Positions 9,591-18,717 of a stretch of 64,000 nt of DNA are shown piece by piece. The stretch spans positions 1 to 64,000 of the forward strand of contig NZ_JABEKV010000001.1 in assembly GCF_013283645.1 (NCBI RefSeq), in the 5' to 3' direction. The translations under genes and the position numbers were made by a program. Within the stretch, counting starts at the first letter, position 1; every line of letters begins with the position of its first letter. Below the pieces are notes generated by a model. That model was not told the DNA's origin. It was given only the letters and a program-made list of their open reading frames with translations, and did no database searches. The stretch is from Sinorhizobium psoraleae (GTDB lineage Bacteria; Pseudomonadota; Alphaproteobacteria; Rhizobiales; Rhizobiaceae).

Positions 9591-10118
9591 CTAGTCGTCG
9601 CGCGTGCCGGCAACGATATCGCGAATGGAATCACCGAGTTCCCCGTTTCGCTCCGCCGCCCATTCGGCGAGCATCAGTCGCTGGGCCGCGGTTCGCGCGA
9701 ATGCCTGAATGACGGACTTGCGCGTTGCCGCCGCCAGGCGATGTTCCGGCGCCTCGCGCAGCATATGCGCGCCGTAACCATCGGAAAGCAGGAGCCCGCA
9801 TTCCTCCGGGAAGATGTCCAGCGGTACGTCGCCATGCGTGGCAAAAAACAGCCGGTCGCAATGCAGCCGGTACTCCGGCCACTTGCGGTCCACGCGAAAA
9901 TCCTCGATCGACGTCTTGATTTCGACAATCCAGATCTCGCCCTTCGCGGAAAGCGTAATGAGATCGGCGCGCCTGCCGCTTGCGAGCGTCAGCTCGGGCA
10001 GGACCGCGTGGCGCAATTCGGCAAGCAGCCGCTGGACGCCGCGGCGTACTTTCATCGCCCGTGCGGACTGGCGTCCGTCCGCCAGCGGATTGTCGCCATG
10101 GATCGATAGAATTTTCAT
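9591..10118 (-). CDS. mmcB: MmcB-family putative DNA repair endonuclease
   Basis: This 175-residue protein has the MmcB family pattern: an N-terminal VRRGVQRLLAELRHAVLPE helix, then a restriction-endonuclease-like core with Glu and Asp-x-Lys-type residues in RRADLITLSAKGEIWIVEIK, and a C-terminal helical part. MmcB is part of the damage-inducible repair network first noted in Caulobacter, but its substrate is not firmly known. The frame runs open upstream to 10475, but the ATG at 10118 (MKILSIHG) is chosen because homologous proteins begin close to this core and GGAAT lies upstream of it. It is divergent from the L,D-transpeptidase gene. Confidence 0.8.
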   Translation of the reverse strand: MKILSIHGDNPLADGRQSARAMKVRRGVQRLLAELRHAVLPELTLASGRRADLITLSAKGEIWIVEIKTSIEDFRVDRKWPEYRLHCDRLFFATHGDVPLDIFPEECGLLLSDGYGAHMLREAPEHRLAAATRKSVIQAFARTAAQRLMLAEWAAERNGELGDSIRDIVAGTRDD

Positions 10119-10316
10119 CGGTTGATTCCCATTCCGGCGCCGTCCACGCCGCCGTTTTGTTGCAAAAAAGCAATCGTCACGGAATTTACACTTTTCGGCC
10201 AAATTGCGGCAGCGCAGTCCCTTGCGCGGCGCGGTGCAATAGAAAATAAGCTGTTGTTGCTGACGGCCGGGCACCCTCCCTCCCGTATTTTCCTTACTTC
10301 CTTTTACGAGACCCCC

Positions 10317-10991
10317 ATGCGCTTCCGCAACGCTCTCCTTTTGTGCAGCCTGGCCGCCACAGTTGTCCTTGCCGGCTGCTCGCAAACGACGTCCACAACC
10401 GGCTCCGCTCCCGAGGGGCAAAAAATTGCGACGAATCAAATCTTCTCCGGGGATTACGGCGCCGTCGAGGACCACGGCTACGCGGTGCCCGCCATTCCGA
10501 TCAACCGTGTCGACTCACGTTTCCACCGCCAGATCGTCGACTACGCAACGAAAGAACGCCCGGGCACGATCGTCGTCAATACGCCGAATCGCTTCCTCTA
10601 CTACGTTCTGCCGGGCGGCAAGGCCGTGCGCTATGGCATCGGCGTCGGCAAGGCCGGATTCGCCTGGGAAGGCGAGGCCTACGTTGCCTGGAAACAGGAA
10701 TGGCCGACCTGGCATCCGCCGAAGGAAATGGCCGAGCGCAAGCCGGAAGTCGCCAAATATGTGGAAGACGGCATGGGTCCGGGCATCAGCAATCCGCTCG
10801 GCGCACGCGCCCTCTACCTCTTCAATGACGAGGGCAGGGATACGCTCTTCCGCCTGCATGGCACGCCGGAATGGGCCTCTATCGGCACCGCGGCATCTTC
10901 GGGCTGTATCCGACTGATGAACCAGGACATTATCGACCTCTATTCGCGCGTCCGGCCGGGCAAGGGCGCAAGAGTCGTCGTGCAGCAGTAA
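10317..10991 (+). CDS. Lipoprotein L,D-transpeptidase (YkuD domain)
   Basis: The 224-residue protein starts with a lipoprotein signal peptide ending in the lipobox LAGC, so Cys21 should be lipidated after cleavage. The YkuD catalytic domain covers about residues 80-222 and holds the signature His181 (HGTPEW) and nucleophile Cys197 (SSGCIRLMNQD). Such enzymes form 3-3 peptidoglycan cross-links or attach proteins to peptidoglycan; rhizobia carry many paralogues and rely on 3-3 cross-links. The frame is open upstream to 10122, but the signal peptide fixes the start. A strong intrinsic terminator follows at 11017. Confidence 0.9.
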   Translation: MRFRNALLLCSLAATVVLAGCSQTTSTTGSAPEGQKIATNQIFSGDYGAVEDHGYAVPAIPINRVDSRFHRQIVDYATKERPGTIVVNTPNRFLYYVLPGGKAVRYGIGVGKAGFAWEGEAYVAWKQEWPTWHPPKEMAERKPEVAKYVEDGMGPGISNPLGARALYLFNDEGRDTLFRLHGTPEWASIGTAASSGCIRLMNQDIIDLYSRVRPGKGARVVVQQ

Positions 10992-11016
10992 CGCTGCCGC
11001 GATTTGATAAATGAGA

Positions 11017-11047
11017 GGGCCGCCGACCGATGTCGGCGGCCCTTTTT
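11017..11047 (+). terminator. Intrinsic terminator of the L,D-transpeptidase gene
   Basis: A perfect 10-bp stem, GGGCCGCCGA paired with TCGGCGGCCC, closes a six-base loop and is followed by five Ts. It sits 25 bases after the stop codon of the L,D-transpeptidase gene. Confidence 0.9.
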
Positions 11048-11080
11048 GCTTTTAACACCGCGTGTTCGCGGAGATTATGA

Positions 11081-11230
11081 CCCTCACCCTACCTCTCTCC
11101 ACGTTCGCGGGGAGAGGGGACGCCTTTGCGGCGCTCTGCAATCATCCACGAGGCAGAAAGGAGCGAGCGGGTGCGGCATCGCACCTTCTCCCGCCTGCGG
11201 GGAGAAGGTGGCCGGCAGGCCGGATGAGGG
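11081..11230. repeat. RIME-like rhizobial palindromic intergenic element
   Basis: This 150-base element is bounded by CCCTCA at the left and TGAGGG at the right and contains two internal hairpins: CCTCTCTCC with GGGGAGAGG around 11092-11119, and ACCTTCTCCC with GGGGAGAAGGT around 11183-11209. The layout matches palindromic intergenic elements of the RIME type that are scattered through rhizobial genomes, usually between genes. It fills the space between the transpeptidase terminator and the end of glcB. Confidence 0.7.
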
Positions 11231-11235
11231 CCTAC

Positions 11236-13407
11236 TTATGCCCCTAACTTCGCCTTCAACTCCAATCGACGGCGGTGCAGCACCGGTTCGGTATAACCGT
11301 TCGGCTGCTCGCGCCCCTTGAGCACGAGGTCCAGCGCGGCCTGGAAGGCGACCGATTCGTCGAACCGGCCAGCCATCGGCGTATAATCAGGATCTTCCGC
11401 GTTCTGCTGGTCGACGACTGCCGCCATCCGCTTCATCGTGTCGACGATCTGCACCTCGCTGACGATGCCGTGGTGCAGCCAGTTAGCCATGTGCTGCGCC
11501 GAGATGCGCAGCGTCGCGCGATCTTCCATCAGGCCTATATTGTTGATGTCCGGCACCTTGGAGCAACCGACACCCTGATCGACCCAGCGCACGACATAGC
11601 CGAGAATCCCTTGGGCATTGTTGTCGAGCTCGCGCTGGATTTCGGCCTCCGTCCAGTTAGGCCGCGTCGCCACCGGCACCGAAAGGATATCCGCGAGCTT
11701 TGCGCGCGGCCGGCTCCTAAGGCCTGATTGAACCTCGGTGACGTTGACGCGGTGATAATGGGTCGCATGCAGCGTCGCCGCCGTCGGTGACGGAACCCAG
11801 GCAGTGTTCGCGCCCGCTTTCGGATGGGCGATCTTCTGTTCGAGCATCGCCGCCATCAGGTCCGGCATCGCCCACATGCCCTTGCCGATCTGCGCATGGC
11901 CGGAAAGCCCGCATGCGAGACCGATATCGACATTCCAGTTCTCATAAGCCGCGATCCAGGCCGCCTGCTTCATGTCGCCCTTGCGGATCATCGGCCCGGC
12001 TTCCATCGAGGTGTGGATCTCGTCGCCGGTCCGGTCGAGGAAACCGGTGTTGATGAAGACGACGCGCTCGCGGGCGGCGCGAATGCACTCCTTGAGGTTG
12101 ACCGTGGTGCGCCGCTCCTCATCCATGATGCCCATTTTCATGGTGTTTACCGGCATTCCGAGGGCCGCCTCGACGCGCGCGAAGATTTCGCAGGCAAAGG
12201 CGACCTCTTCCGGCCCATGCATCTTCGGCTTGACGACATACATTGAACCCGCACGCGAGTTCGCCCGCCGGCCGTTGGGTCCGATGTCGTGGAGCGCGAT
12301 CAGGGCGGTGACCATGGCGTCCATGATACCCTCCGGCACCTCGCCCTCGTCGCGGTCGAGGATCGCCGGATTGCTCATCAGGTGGCCGACATTGCGCACC
12401 AGCATCAGCGAGCGTCCCGGCAGCGTCAGCGCCGCGCCGTTCGGGCTGGTGTAGCGACGATCGGCATTGAGCTTGCGAGTGAAGGTCCTGCCGCCCTTGG
12501 TAACCTCCTCCTCGAGGTCGCCCTTCATCAGGCCCAGCCAGTTGCGATAGACGACGACCTTGTCTTCGGCATCGACGGCGGCGACGGAATCCTCGCAATC
12601 CATGATCGTGGTGATCGCCGATTCCAGGATGATGTCGGAAATATGAGCCGGGTCGTCCTTGCCGATTGGCGTCGTCGCATCGAGGACGACGATGGTATGA
12701 AGGTTGTTTCGGAAGAGGACGACCTCGGCAGGCGCTTCGGCGGCACCGGAATAGCCGGCGAAGCAAGCCGGGTCGGCGAGCGCCGTCTTCGTGCCGTCCG
12801 CGAGCGCGATCGCAAGCACGGCGCCTTCAACCTTCAACGTCGTCACGTCGCTCCAGCGGCCCTTGGCAAGTGGGGCGCTCGCATCCAGAAGGTCGCGAGC
12901 CCAGGCGATGACCTTGGCGCCGCGCTTCGGATTGTACCCCTTGCCGCGCTCCGCGCCGTCGGCATCAGGGATTGCATCCGTGCCATAGAGTGCATCGTAG
13001 AGCGAACCCCAGCGGGCGTTGGCGGCATTCAGCGCATAGCGCGCATTCATCACGGGGACGACGAGCTGCGGTCCGGCGATCGTCGCGATCTCGGGATCGA
13101 CATTCGCGGTCGAGATCGAAAAGTCCGCTCCTTCCGGCAGGAGGTATCCGATTTGCCGGAGAAAGGTCTCGTAGGCGTCGAGATCGACGGGGGCGCCGTT
13201 TTCGCGATACCAGGCGTCGAGCTGCTCCTGCATATCGTCGCGTTTGGCGAGAAGCGCACGGTTCTTCGGAGCAAGGTCGTGAACGAGTTCCGACAGCATG
13301 GAAAAGAACCGTTCCGAGTCGATGCCGCTGCCCGGCATGGCCTCGTCAACCAGGAAATCATGGAGACCGGCATCGATCTTCAAACCATACTTCTCAACGC
13401 GGCCCAT
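11236..13407 (-). CDS. glcB: Malate synthase G
   Basis: This 723-residue protein is malate synthase G, which condenses glyoxylate with acetyl-CoA to malate in the glyoxylate route. The length is exactly that of the G isoform. Typical segments are the N-terminal [20 protein letters not shown], the central [22 protein letters not shown] and [12 protein letters not shown], and the C-terminal [23 protein letters not shown]. The longer open frame to 13473 is rejected because AGGAG sits seven bases upstream of the ATG at 13407 and homologues begin MxRVEKYG. No isocitrate lyase gene is in the window. Confidence 0.97.
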   Translation of the reverse strand: MGRVEKYGLKIDAGLHDFLVDEAMPGSGIDSERFFSMLSELVHDLAPKNRALLAKRDDMQEQLDAWYRENGAPVDLDAYETFLRQIGYLLPEGADFSISTANVDPEIATIAGPQLVVPVMNARYALNAANARWGSLYDALYGTDAIPDADGAERGKGYNPKRGAKVIAWARDLLDASAPLAKGRWSDVTTLKVEGAVLAIALADGTKTALADPACFAGYSGAAEAPAEVVLFRNNLHTIVVLDATTPIGKDDPAHISDIILESAITTIMDCEDSVAAVDAEDKVVVYRNWLGLMKGDLEEEVTKGGRTFTRKLNADRRYTSPNGAALTLPGRSLMLVRNVGHLMSNPAILDRDEGEVPEGIMDAMVTALIALHDIGPNGRRANSRAGSMYVVKPKMHGPEEVAFACEIFARVEAALGMPVNTMKMGIMDEERRTTVNLKECIRAARERVVFINTGFLDRTGDEIHTSMEAGPMIRKGDMKQAAWIAAYENWNVDIGLACGLSGHAQIGKGMWAMPDLMAAMLEQKIAHPKAGANTAWVPSPTAATLHATHYHRVNVTEVQSGLRSRPRAKLADILSVPVATRPNWTEAEIQRELDNNAQGILGYVVRWVDQGVGCSKVPDINNIGLMEDRATLRISAQHMANWLHHGIVSEVQIVDTMKRMAAVVDQQNAEDPDYTPMAGRFDESVAFQAALDLVLKGREQPNGYTEPVLHRRRLELKAKLGA

Positions 13408-13479
13408 GCGGCAACTCCTGCGATATCTTTGCACTGGATCACGATACGCCAGGATTGAACCGATCCAAGCCATCGCTTC

Positions 13480-13580
13480 GATTATCTAGATCGCTGTTTC
13501 ATGGAAACAGTGACCTAACTTCTGGACATGACGCAATTCCGGACGGAAGACCATCAGACGCTTTTCCTGGAATTGCTCGA
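13480..13580 (+). repeat. Palindromic repeat, copy 1 of the 'GCAATTCCGGACGGA' family
   Basis: The segment shares the phrase GCAATTCCGGACGGA and the tail CCTGGAATTGCT with a second, better preserved copy near 61858-61955, in the same orientation. The ends of that half (GCAATTCC and GGAATTGC) are complementary, so it can fold back. It is preceded by a TAGATCG-type arm also seen in the second copy. The copy here is diverged. Confidence 0.6.
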
Positions 13581-13711
13581 ACAACAAGAGCGGGATGTAT
13601 CTGGAAAAACATTGCTGGTTTCCTCATCCCGCTCTTGGCAATGGCAGTTTCTCATCAATTCATTCACTGTCAATTCCGCAAGGATGCGAAGAATTGTTTC
13701 CAAACTGGAAA

Positions 13712-13817
13712 AAATCAGAGCGGGATCAGGAAAAGTGTGCGCGGTTTTCCGCTCCCATCCCGCGTCTCGACTTTTTGGAATCGCGTTTATGATTTGGGTC
13801 GATTCGACCCAAAATCA
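13712..13817 (+). repeat. Repeat fragment, 'GCGGGAT-AGGAAAAGTGTGCGCGGTTTTCCGC' family
   Basis: This fragment contains AGGAAAAGTGTGCGCGGTTT followed by TTCCGCTC-CATCCCGC and a near-perfect hairpin (GATTTGGGTCGA opposite TCGACCCAAAATC) at 13789-13817 that ends next to the hydantoinase stop codon. Related pieces occur at 17497-17521 (reverse orientation) and 28487-28560. Elements of this composition are frequent between genes in rhizobial chromosomes. Confidence 0.6.
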
Positions 13818-13824
13818 TCGTGAT

Positions 13825-15828
13825 CTAGTGATGCGCGATACGCGGCCTGCCGCTTGCCGAAGCGGTGAACCGCGCCTCGATCAGTCTGCGGGCCCCTTCG
13901 ATCTCCGGCGCGTCGATCTCTTCCCACATGGTCGCCGCCGGCTCTTCGGCGCCGTTCGCGCGCGCGGTTTCGAGCGCCATGGTTTGTGCGCGGTGCCGGG
14001 CGACACCGAAAGCCTGTTCCTGATCGATGAAGCGCTCGCTTGCGCCGGCGCCATTGACGATGAAGATGCCCTCCTCGGGCGTCGTCACGAACACGGTGAC
14101 GGAGGCCCGCACCTGCCCCACGACCGCGCCCACCGCATTCGCCACGTCGGCCTCGGCGGGTATCGCGGCATCGGTGCCCAGCATCACTGCGATAGCCGGA
14201 TAGTAGACGGGCGCCGAGGCCCCGAGACCGACGAGAGGCCGATCGAGCCCGATCGAAAAACGGACGATGCCGGGTTCGCGCTTCAGCGCGCGATCGACGG
14301 CCACCGATGCCGCCGGATCAATGGTGCCGGCGCCGTCCTCGCCAAGGCAGGCCTGCAGGATCACTTCCGAGGATTGGCGCGTCAGCCGGTCGACAATCAT
14401 CTCAGCCAGGTTTTCGGCGGATGCGGCGATCGGCTGGCCGGAACCGTCCTTCATTCGCGCCGCAATCTCGAGGCCGAGGCGGGCCGCCGCCGCGTTCCAT
14501 TGCGCCTGTCTGCCAAGTACATGCATCGCATCGGAGGGCGTGATGCCGCAGATATGGACCAGTCCGCGCGCCACGAGGCGATCGAGCGTCGCCTTCTGCG
14601 GCGTGCTGACAAGCAGGTCGGCGAGCGCCGACGGTATCATGCCGATCCGATCATAAAGCGCCTGCTCCTGGGGTTGAAGACCGCTTGCGAGGTGATCGGG
14701 CAGACCGGTCCGCACGGCGAGCCGGCCGTCGTGACGTCCCGCATGCGTCGCGCGCAACTGCTTCTCGAGCACGGCGAACACGGCATCGCCGTGCAATGCC
14801 GCCGCAAGGCTCAACGGCAAAAACCGCCTTGGCCCAAGATCGATCCTTGCCTTGAGGCCGCGATCGTTGATCCGCACTTCCGAATCGCCACCGAGCCCAT
14901 AGGTGCGCATCGCGACGGCCTCGACCATGGTGCGGAACCCGCCGACGACGGCACCATCGGCGTCGAGCCTCGGACGGCCCTTTTCCAACACGGCGACGTC
15001 CGTCGTCGTGCCGCCGATATCCGAGACGACCGCGTTTTCGAGACCGGTCAGATGCCGCGCGCCGACGAGGCTTGCAGCCGGGCCGGACAGGATCGTCTCG
15101 ATCGGCCTCAGCCGCGCTTCGGCTGCGGAGATCAACGCGCCATCGCCACGCACCACCATCATCGGCACATGAATGCCGCGGCGCTTGAGGAAATCCTCAC
15201 AGGAGCCGATCAGCCGATCGATCATCGAAACGAGCCGGGCGTTGAGAAGCGTCGTCAGCGCGCGGCGCGGGCCGCCGAGCTTGGACGAAAGCTCATGGCT
15301 GCACGTCACCGGCAGGTGCGAAACCTCGCGGATGCGTTCGCGCACGCGCTTCTCGTGCGCGGGATTGCGCACCGCGAAATAACCGGCGATCGCGAAGGAC
15401 GACACCTGGCTCGCGAGCATCGGCAGCGCCTCATCGAGCGCGCTCATATCGAGCGGCGTCTCGCCACCATGGACGTTATGGCCGCCGGGCAGGAAAAGGA
15501 CAGGATCCGAGCCCAACGCTTCGAGCAGGCCGTCGCGCTTCAAATCCTCCGGCCCGAAACCGATCATCACCAGGCCCGCTCTGCCGCCCTGCCCCTCGAC
15601 CAACGCGTTTGTAGCGAGCGTCGTCGAAAGCGAGACGAGGCTGATCGCCGTCACCGGAACCTTCGCCTTTTCCAGGACCGCTTCCACGGCGCCAGCGATG
15701 CCGACCGCAAGGTCGTGCCGCGTCGTCAGCGCCTTGGCCTTCGCGACGACACCCGCCGCTTCGCTGAAGAGAACGGCGTCGGTATAGGTTCCGCCGGTGT
15801 CGATGCCGAGAAGAAGATGCGAGGTCAA
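13825..15828 (-). CDS. Hydantoinase/oxoprolinase family protein (HyuA-like)
   Basis: This 667-residue protein belongs to the hydantoinase/oxoprolinase A family, ATP-dependent enzymes with an ASKHA-type fold. The N-terminal phosphate loop is LLLGIDTGGTYTDAVLF and the central motif is VVSDIGGTTTDVAVLEKGR. Length fits the HyuA/acetone-carboxylase beta class. Homologues usually work with a B subunit, but no hyuB-like gene is nearby, so this copy is an orphan and its substrate is unknown. The start appears to be TTG at 15828, because family members begin directly before the GIDTGGT loop and no ATG fits; the ribosome site is weak. Confidence 0.82.
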   Translation of the reverse strand: MTSHLLLGIDTGGTYTDAVLFSEAAGVVAKAKALTTRHDLAVGIAGAVEAVLEKAKVPVTAISLVSLSTTLATNALVEGQGGRAGLVMIGFGPEDLKRDGLLEALGSDPVLFLPGGHNVHGGETPLDMSALDEALPMLASQVSSFAIAGYFAVRNPAHEKRVRERIREVSHLPVTCSHELSSKLGGPRRALTTLLNARLVSMIDRLIGSCEDFLKRRGIHVPMMVVRGDGALISAAEARLRPIETILSGPAASLVGARHLTGLENAVVSDIGGTTTDVAVLEKGRPRLDADGAVVGGFRTMVEAVAMRTYGLGGDSEVRINDRGLKARIDLGPRRFLPLSLAAALHGDAVFAVLEKQLRATHAGRHDGRLAVRTGLPDHLASGLQPQEQALYDRIGMIPSALADLLVSTPQKATLDRLVARGLVHICGITPSDAMHVLGRQAQWNAAAARLGLEIAARMKDGSGQPIAASAENLAEMIVDRLTRQSSEVILQACLGEDGAGTIDPAASVAVDRALKREPGIVRFSIGLDRPLVGLGASAPVYYPAIAVMLGTDAAIPAEADVANAVGAVVGQVRASVTVFVTTPEEGIFIVNGAGASERFIDQEQAFGVARHRAQTMALETARANGAEEPAATMWEEIDAPEIEGARRLIEARFTASASGRPRIAHH

Positions 15829-15998
15829 TTTCTGCTCAGTCCAGTGTTGAGGATCGGGAGGAGTCCCGAACGCGGAAGAATCGTCCGGTGATAGGGCATA
15901 TTTCCGGGAAAGACCATCGCGTGATAGCGACGTTTGCGCGTCTGATCAGAGCGGGCACGATCCGATACCCTCTCTGCACTGCCGGGCAGCGCGGAATG

Positions 15999-17399
15999 CT
16001 ATCTCGCCCGCACCGACACCTTCATCGGCAGGCCGCCCCTCGGCTGCGTCGTCAGTCTTTGTACGGGCCAGGGGTGCGTCTCCTCAGTCAGATCGAAGCG
16101 GAAGCGGTGCATGAGCACGCCCAGCGCGATGACCGCCTCCTGCAGGGCGAAGGTCGCGCCGATGCAGACGCGCGGGCCCGCGCCGAAGGGCAGATACTGG
16201 AACCGGTTGATCTTCTCCCGGTTTTCGGGGAGGAAGCGCTCCGGCATGAAGGCGCGCGGCTTCTGCCAGTAAAGCGCATGGCGATGCAGTGTCCACGGCA
16301 TGATCAGCACCGATATGCCCTTGCGGATCGGCACGCGCTCGCCTTCCGGCGACGTCCATTCGTCCTCCTCGATCGCTGCACGATTGATCGACGGCGCCGG
16401 CGGGTAGAGCCTCAGCGCCTCCTCGAAGGCGGCAAGCACATGCGGCATGCGCCCGAGCCAATCGATCGGCTCGGCGCCGCTCGCCAAGACGCCGTCGATC
16501 TCGCGCTCCATCGTCTCGCGATAGGTCGGCGTGTTGGCGATGCAGTAGAGGCACCAGGCAAGCGCCCGTGCCGTCGTCTCGTGACCGGCGCCGATGAAGG
16601 TCAGGATATTGTCCTCGATCTCGGAGGTCGAAAGCCCGTCCGGCCCTTCGAGCTGCAGCAACAGCGTGAGGAAGTCGTTCGGGACGCTGCCCGGTTCTTC
16701 CGCCATTCGCCGCCGGCGCTGTGCCATCGTTTCGGAGACGACGCCGCGGAAGCGGTCGAGCACCTTCCGGCCACCGGTTCGGGTCAGTCGCGGCACCCAG
16801 CTTGGCGCCACGAGCAGGTCCATCGGATCGACGCGGCCCATGCGCTGCAGCAGTTCCTCGACATTGGCGGCGAAGCCTTGCTTTTCGACGGCGATTTCCC
16901 CCGAAAAGAGCGTCTCCGCCAGAATCTCGAAGGTGAGTTCCGTCATGTCGACGGCGATATTGGTGACGAAGGGCTCGGAAGCGGCGCGCGCATAGCGTTC
17001 GGCGAATTCCTCGGAGACGCGGAGCATCTGGCCGGCGAAGCCCTTCGCGTGCCGGGGCGTGAACACCGGCGCCATGGCCTTGCGCGACCGCTTCCAGACC
17101 TCCCCTTCCGCCGTCAGCAGGCCGTCGCGCAGGATCGGGCGCAGGATCAGCCGCCGGACGTTCGACATTTCGTAGTTGCCGGCGTTCTCGACGAGAATGT
17201 AGCGGATGAGGCCGGGATCGTTGACGATGAGCGTGCGCTGGTTGATGAACTTCGTCTCGATCCAAGGCAGCGTATAGGAGGGCTCGCCCCAGAGTTCGAG
17301 CGGGTTGCGGAGCACGGTGCGAATGATCTGCAGCCGCGTCGGAATGCCGGTGCGCGGCACCGGCGCGGGCGGCTCGAAAGGTTCCGGTCGCGTATCCAT
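15999..17399 (-). CDS. Cytochrome P450
   Basis: This 466-residue protein is a soluble cytochrome P450 monooxygenase. The I-helix oxygen-binding motif is GAGHETTARAL, the K-helix ExxR is EEALRLYPP, and the heme-binding loop is FGAGPRVCIGATFAL with the thiolate Cys412. There is no N-terminal membrane anchor. The general look is that of the CYP families related to fatty-acid or terpenoid hydroxylases in bacteria. No ferredoxin or reductase gene is adjacent, so electrons must come from elsewhere. The ATG at 17399 (MDTRPEPFEPP) is preferred to an upstream start at 17453 that would add a non-conserved 18-residue extension. Its substrate is unknown. Confidence 0.9.
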   Translation of the reverse strand: MDTRPEPFEPPAPVPRTGIPTRLQIIRTVLRNPLELWGEPSYTLPWIETKFINQRTLIVNDPGLIRYILVENAGNYEMSNVRRLILRPILRDGLLTAEGEVWKRSRKAMAPVFTPRHAKGFAGQMLRVSEEFAERYARAASEPFVTNIAVDMTELTFEILAETLFSGEIAVEKQGFAANVEELLQRMGRVDPMDLLVAPSWVPRLTRTGGRKVLDRFRGVVSETMAQRRRRMAEEPGSVPNDFLTLLLQLEGPDGLSTSEIEDNILTFIGAGHETTARALAWCLYCIANTPTYRETMEREIDGVLASGAEPIDWLGRMPHVLAAFEEALRLYPPAPSINRAAIEEDEWTSPEGERVPIRKGISVLIMPWTLHRHALYWQKPRAFMPERFLPENREKINRFQYLPFGAGPRVCIGATFALQEAVIALGVLMHRFRFDLTEETHPWPVQRLTTQPRGGLPMKVSVRAR

Positions 17400-17496
17400 G
17401 ATGGAGTGCCTTTCTCGATCGTCTACCGTTTCAATTATATACGGCGCAATCAAGGAAGATGCTTCACGTGAATCACGGAAGAACCGAAAGATACGG

Positions 17497-17521
17497 GCGG
17501 AAAACCGCGCGCACTTTTCCT
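17497..17521 (-). repeat. Short fragment of the 'AGGAAAAGTGTGCGCGGTTTTCCGC' repeat, reverse orientation
   Basis: Read on the minus strand, this segment is AGGAAAAGTGCGCGCGGTTT followed by TCCGC, nearly identical to part of the repeat at 13712-13817. It runs one base into the stop codon of the DUF1402 gene. Confidence 0.5.
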
Positions 17522-18470
17522 AGAGCAGGCCTTCCAGCTCGGCAAGCTTGTCGTTGACGAGCCAACCGTAATAGTTCTCCTCCGGCCAATGGACTTCACC
17601 GCCCTGGTTTTTCGCCGCAAGCACCGCGGCGCGCTGGTCCGGATTGCCGACGTTATAGAGCGTCGCCGTCAGACCCGGATTGTCGGAGATGTCCATGCCG
17701 GCGATCGAGCGATAGGCATCGATCGAATGACGGATCGAGGCTGCCATATAGGCGAGCGATACGTCCGGATCCATGATTGCCTCATAGACGGCGGCGGCGT
17801 TGTTCTCGTCCAGGCGCTCATAGCCCGAAACGCGCGAAACCATGTCCGTCAGCATCAGCGCCGTCAATGGATTGATCTGACCGAGACCGAACGTCTGGCC
17901 GGCGAAAAAGGGCTGGAAGAAGACGGCGCTGAAGCGGTTGTCGGGGAAGGATTGCCCCCCGATCGAACGGCCGCGGAACTCACTGTCCCAGACGCGCTCA
18001 CGGCAGCTCCACAGCGCATAGGAACCGTTCTTGCCGGCGCAGGAGGCAAATTGCGGACGGGCGACGAACTCGGCGACGCTTTCACCGTCATGGCCGAACT
18101 GGAAGCTGTTGCCGGCATAGGCGGCCGCCTTGACATAGTAGGATTGCAGCCGGTCGTAGGCGTCGACATTGTAGGTGTGTTCGCCGACAATGGCGCCCAC
18201 CATATGGATCGGCGCGATGCCGTAGGCGCTGGCGACCGACTTTATTTTGCCGACGAGCTGCCGGTCGCTGGCAAGCAGATCACGTACCTTCTCGTATTTC
18301 GCGTCGAAGGAGGTCCGGCCCGCCTTGGTGCGCCGAACCGAGGCGCCCGGTATCTTCGGCTGCTCGATGTGACGGTTGCCCTCGGGAACCACGGTGATTC
18401 CCGTTGCTGTTCCCGGGCCGGCAGAGAGGCAAAGCGTGGCTATGACGAGAAAGCAAGCGGTGAGACGCAC
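17520..18470 (-). CDS. Secreted DUF1402 family protein
   Basis: The 316-residue protein has a clear Sec signal peptide (MRLTACFLVIATLCLSAGPGTATG) and belongs to the DUF1402 family found mainly in Rhizobiales. The body includes VASAYGIAPIHMVGAIVGEHTYN and later AGQTFGLGQINPLTALMLTD. The second resembles the GLGQINP-type substrate-groove segment of lytic transglycosylases, and the first has a Glu in the position expected for a transglycosylase catalytic Glu. A peptidoglycan-acting role is therefore possible but is inference. The start is GTG at 18470 with AGGAAG upstream. Confidence 0.75.
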   Translation of the reverse strand: MRLTACFLVIATLCLSAGPGTATGITVVPEGNRHIEQPKIPGASVRRTKAGRTSFDAKYEKVRDLLASDRQLVGKIKSVASAYGIAPIHMVGAIVGEHTYNVDAYDRLQSYYVKAAAYAGNSFQFGHDGESVAEFVARPQFASCAGKNGSYALWSCRERVWDSEFRGRSIGGQSFPDNRFSAVFFQPFFAGQTFGLGQINPLTALMLTDMVSRVSGYERLDENNAAAVYEAIMDPDVSLAYMAASIRHSIDAYRSIAGMDISDNPGLTATLYNVGNPDQRAAVLAAKNQGGEVHWPEENYYGWLVNDKLAELEGLL

Positions 18471-18665
18471 GATCTGTTCTTCCTATGAAACTCCGGAGCC
18501 CTATCATTCGAGCGCGCGGCCCCTACGGCAAGATCATGTCGGAATGATGCCCGGCCTTTGATCGATTACCGACCGCTGTAGAAAAAATGAAGGCGCCTGT
18601 CGAGTGACAGACGCCTCACAATTCGGCGATTGCCGGAGTTTGCAGCGCTCCGGCCCTCTACCACT

Positions 18666-18717
18666 GCATGTTTTCCTTAAATCGGAACCGACTAAGGACA
18701 AACGCGCGGCGCCGTAG
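18666..18717 (+). repeat. Palindromic repeat family A, shortened copy after hslU
   Basis: The segment holds the left part of repeat family A (GCATGTTTTCCTTAAATCGG, then an imperfect complement ACTAAGG) joined directly to its right end (CGCGCGGCGCCGTAG). The middle of the element is missing. It ends at the base next to the hslU stop codon. Fuller copies are at 21170-21345, 36371-36473 and 53898-54004. Confidence 0.7.

Larger units (their letters stand above)
13408..13824. other. Repeat-filled intergenic region, no gene
   Basis: About 400 bases separate the start of glcB from the end of the hydantoinase gene, both on the minus strand. No protein gene is supported. The stretch is a mosaic of repeat fragments: one copy of a palindromic element at 13480-13580, a hairpin at 13585-13640, and a fragment of a second common rhizobial repeat at 13712-13817. 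The glcB promoter must lie close to 13410-13480, but no clear promoter motif was identified. Confidence 0.6.

Noticed and set aside
11081-11230. Possible CRISPR or attachment site
   Set aside because: The dyads are internal inverted repeats, not regularly spaced direct repeats, and match the type of common rhizobial intergenic palindromes.
12289-13458. Open frame antisense to glcB
   Set aside because: It lies opposite conserved malate synthase codons and has no recognisable protein features.
13528-15891. 787-codon open frame antisense to the hydantoinase gene
   Set aside because: It begins in repeat DNA and runs opposite a gene with clear ATPase motifs; no independent evidence of coding.
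15888-17471. 527-codon plus-strand frame opposite the P450 gene
   Set aside because: The P450 frame has all family motifs; the opposite frame is a low-complexity Arg/His/Asp-rich shadow.
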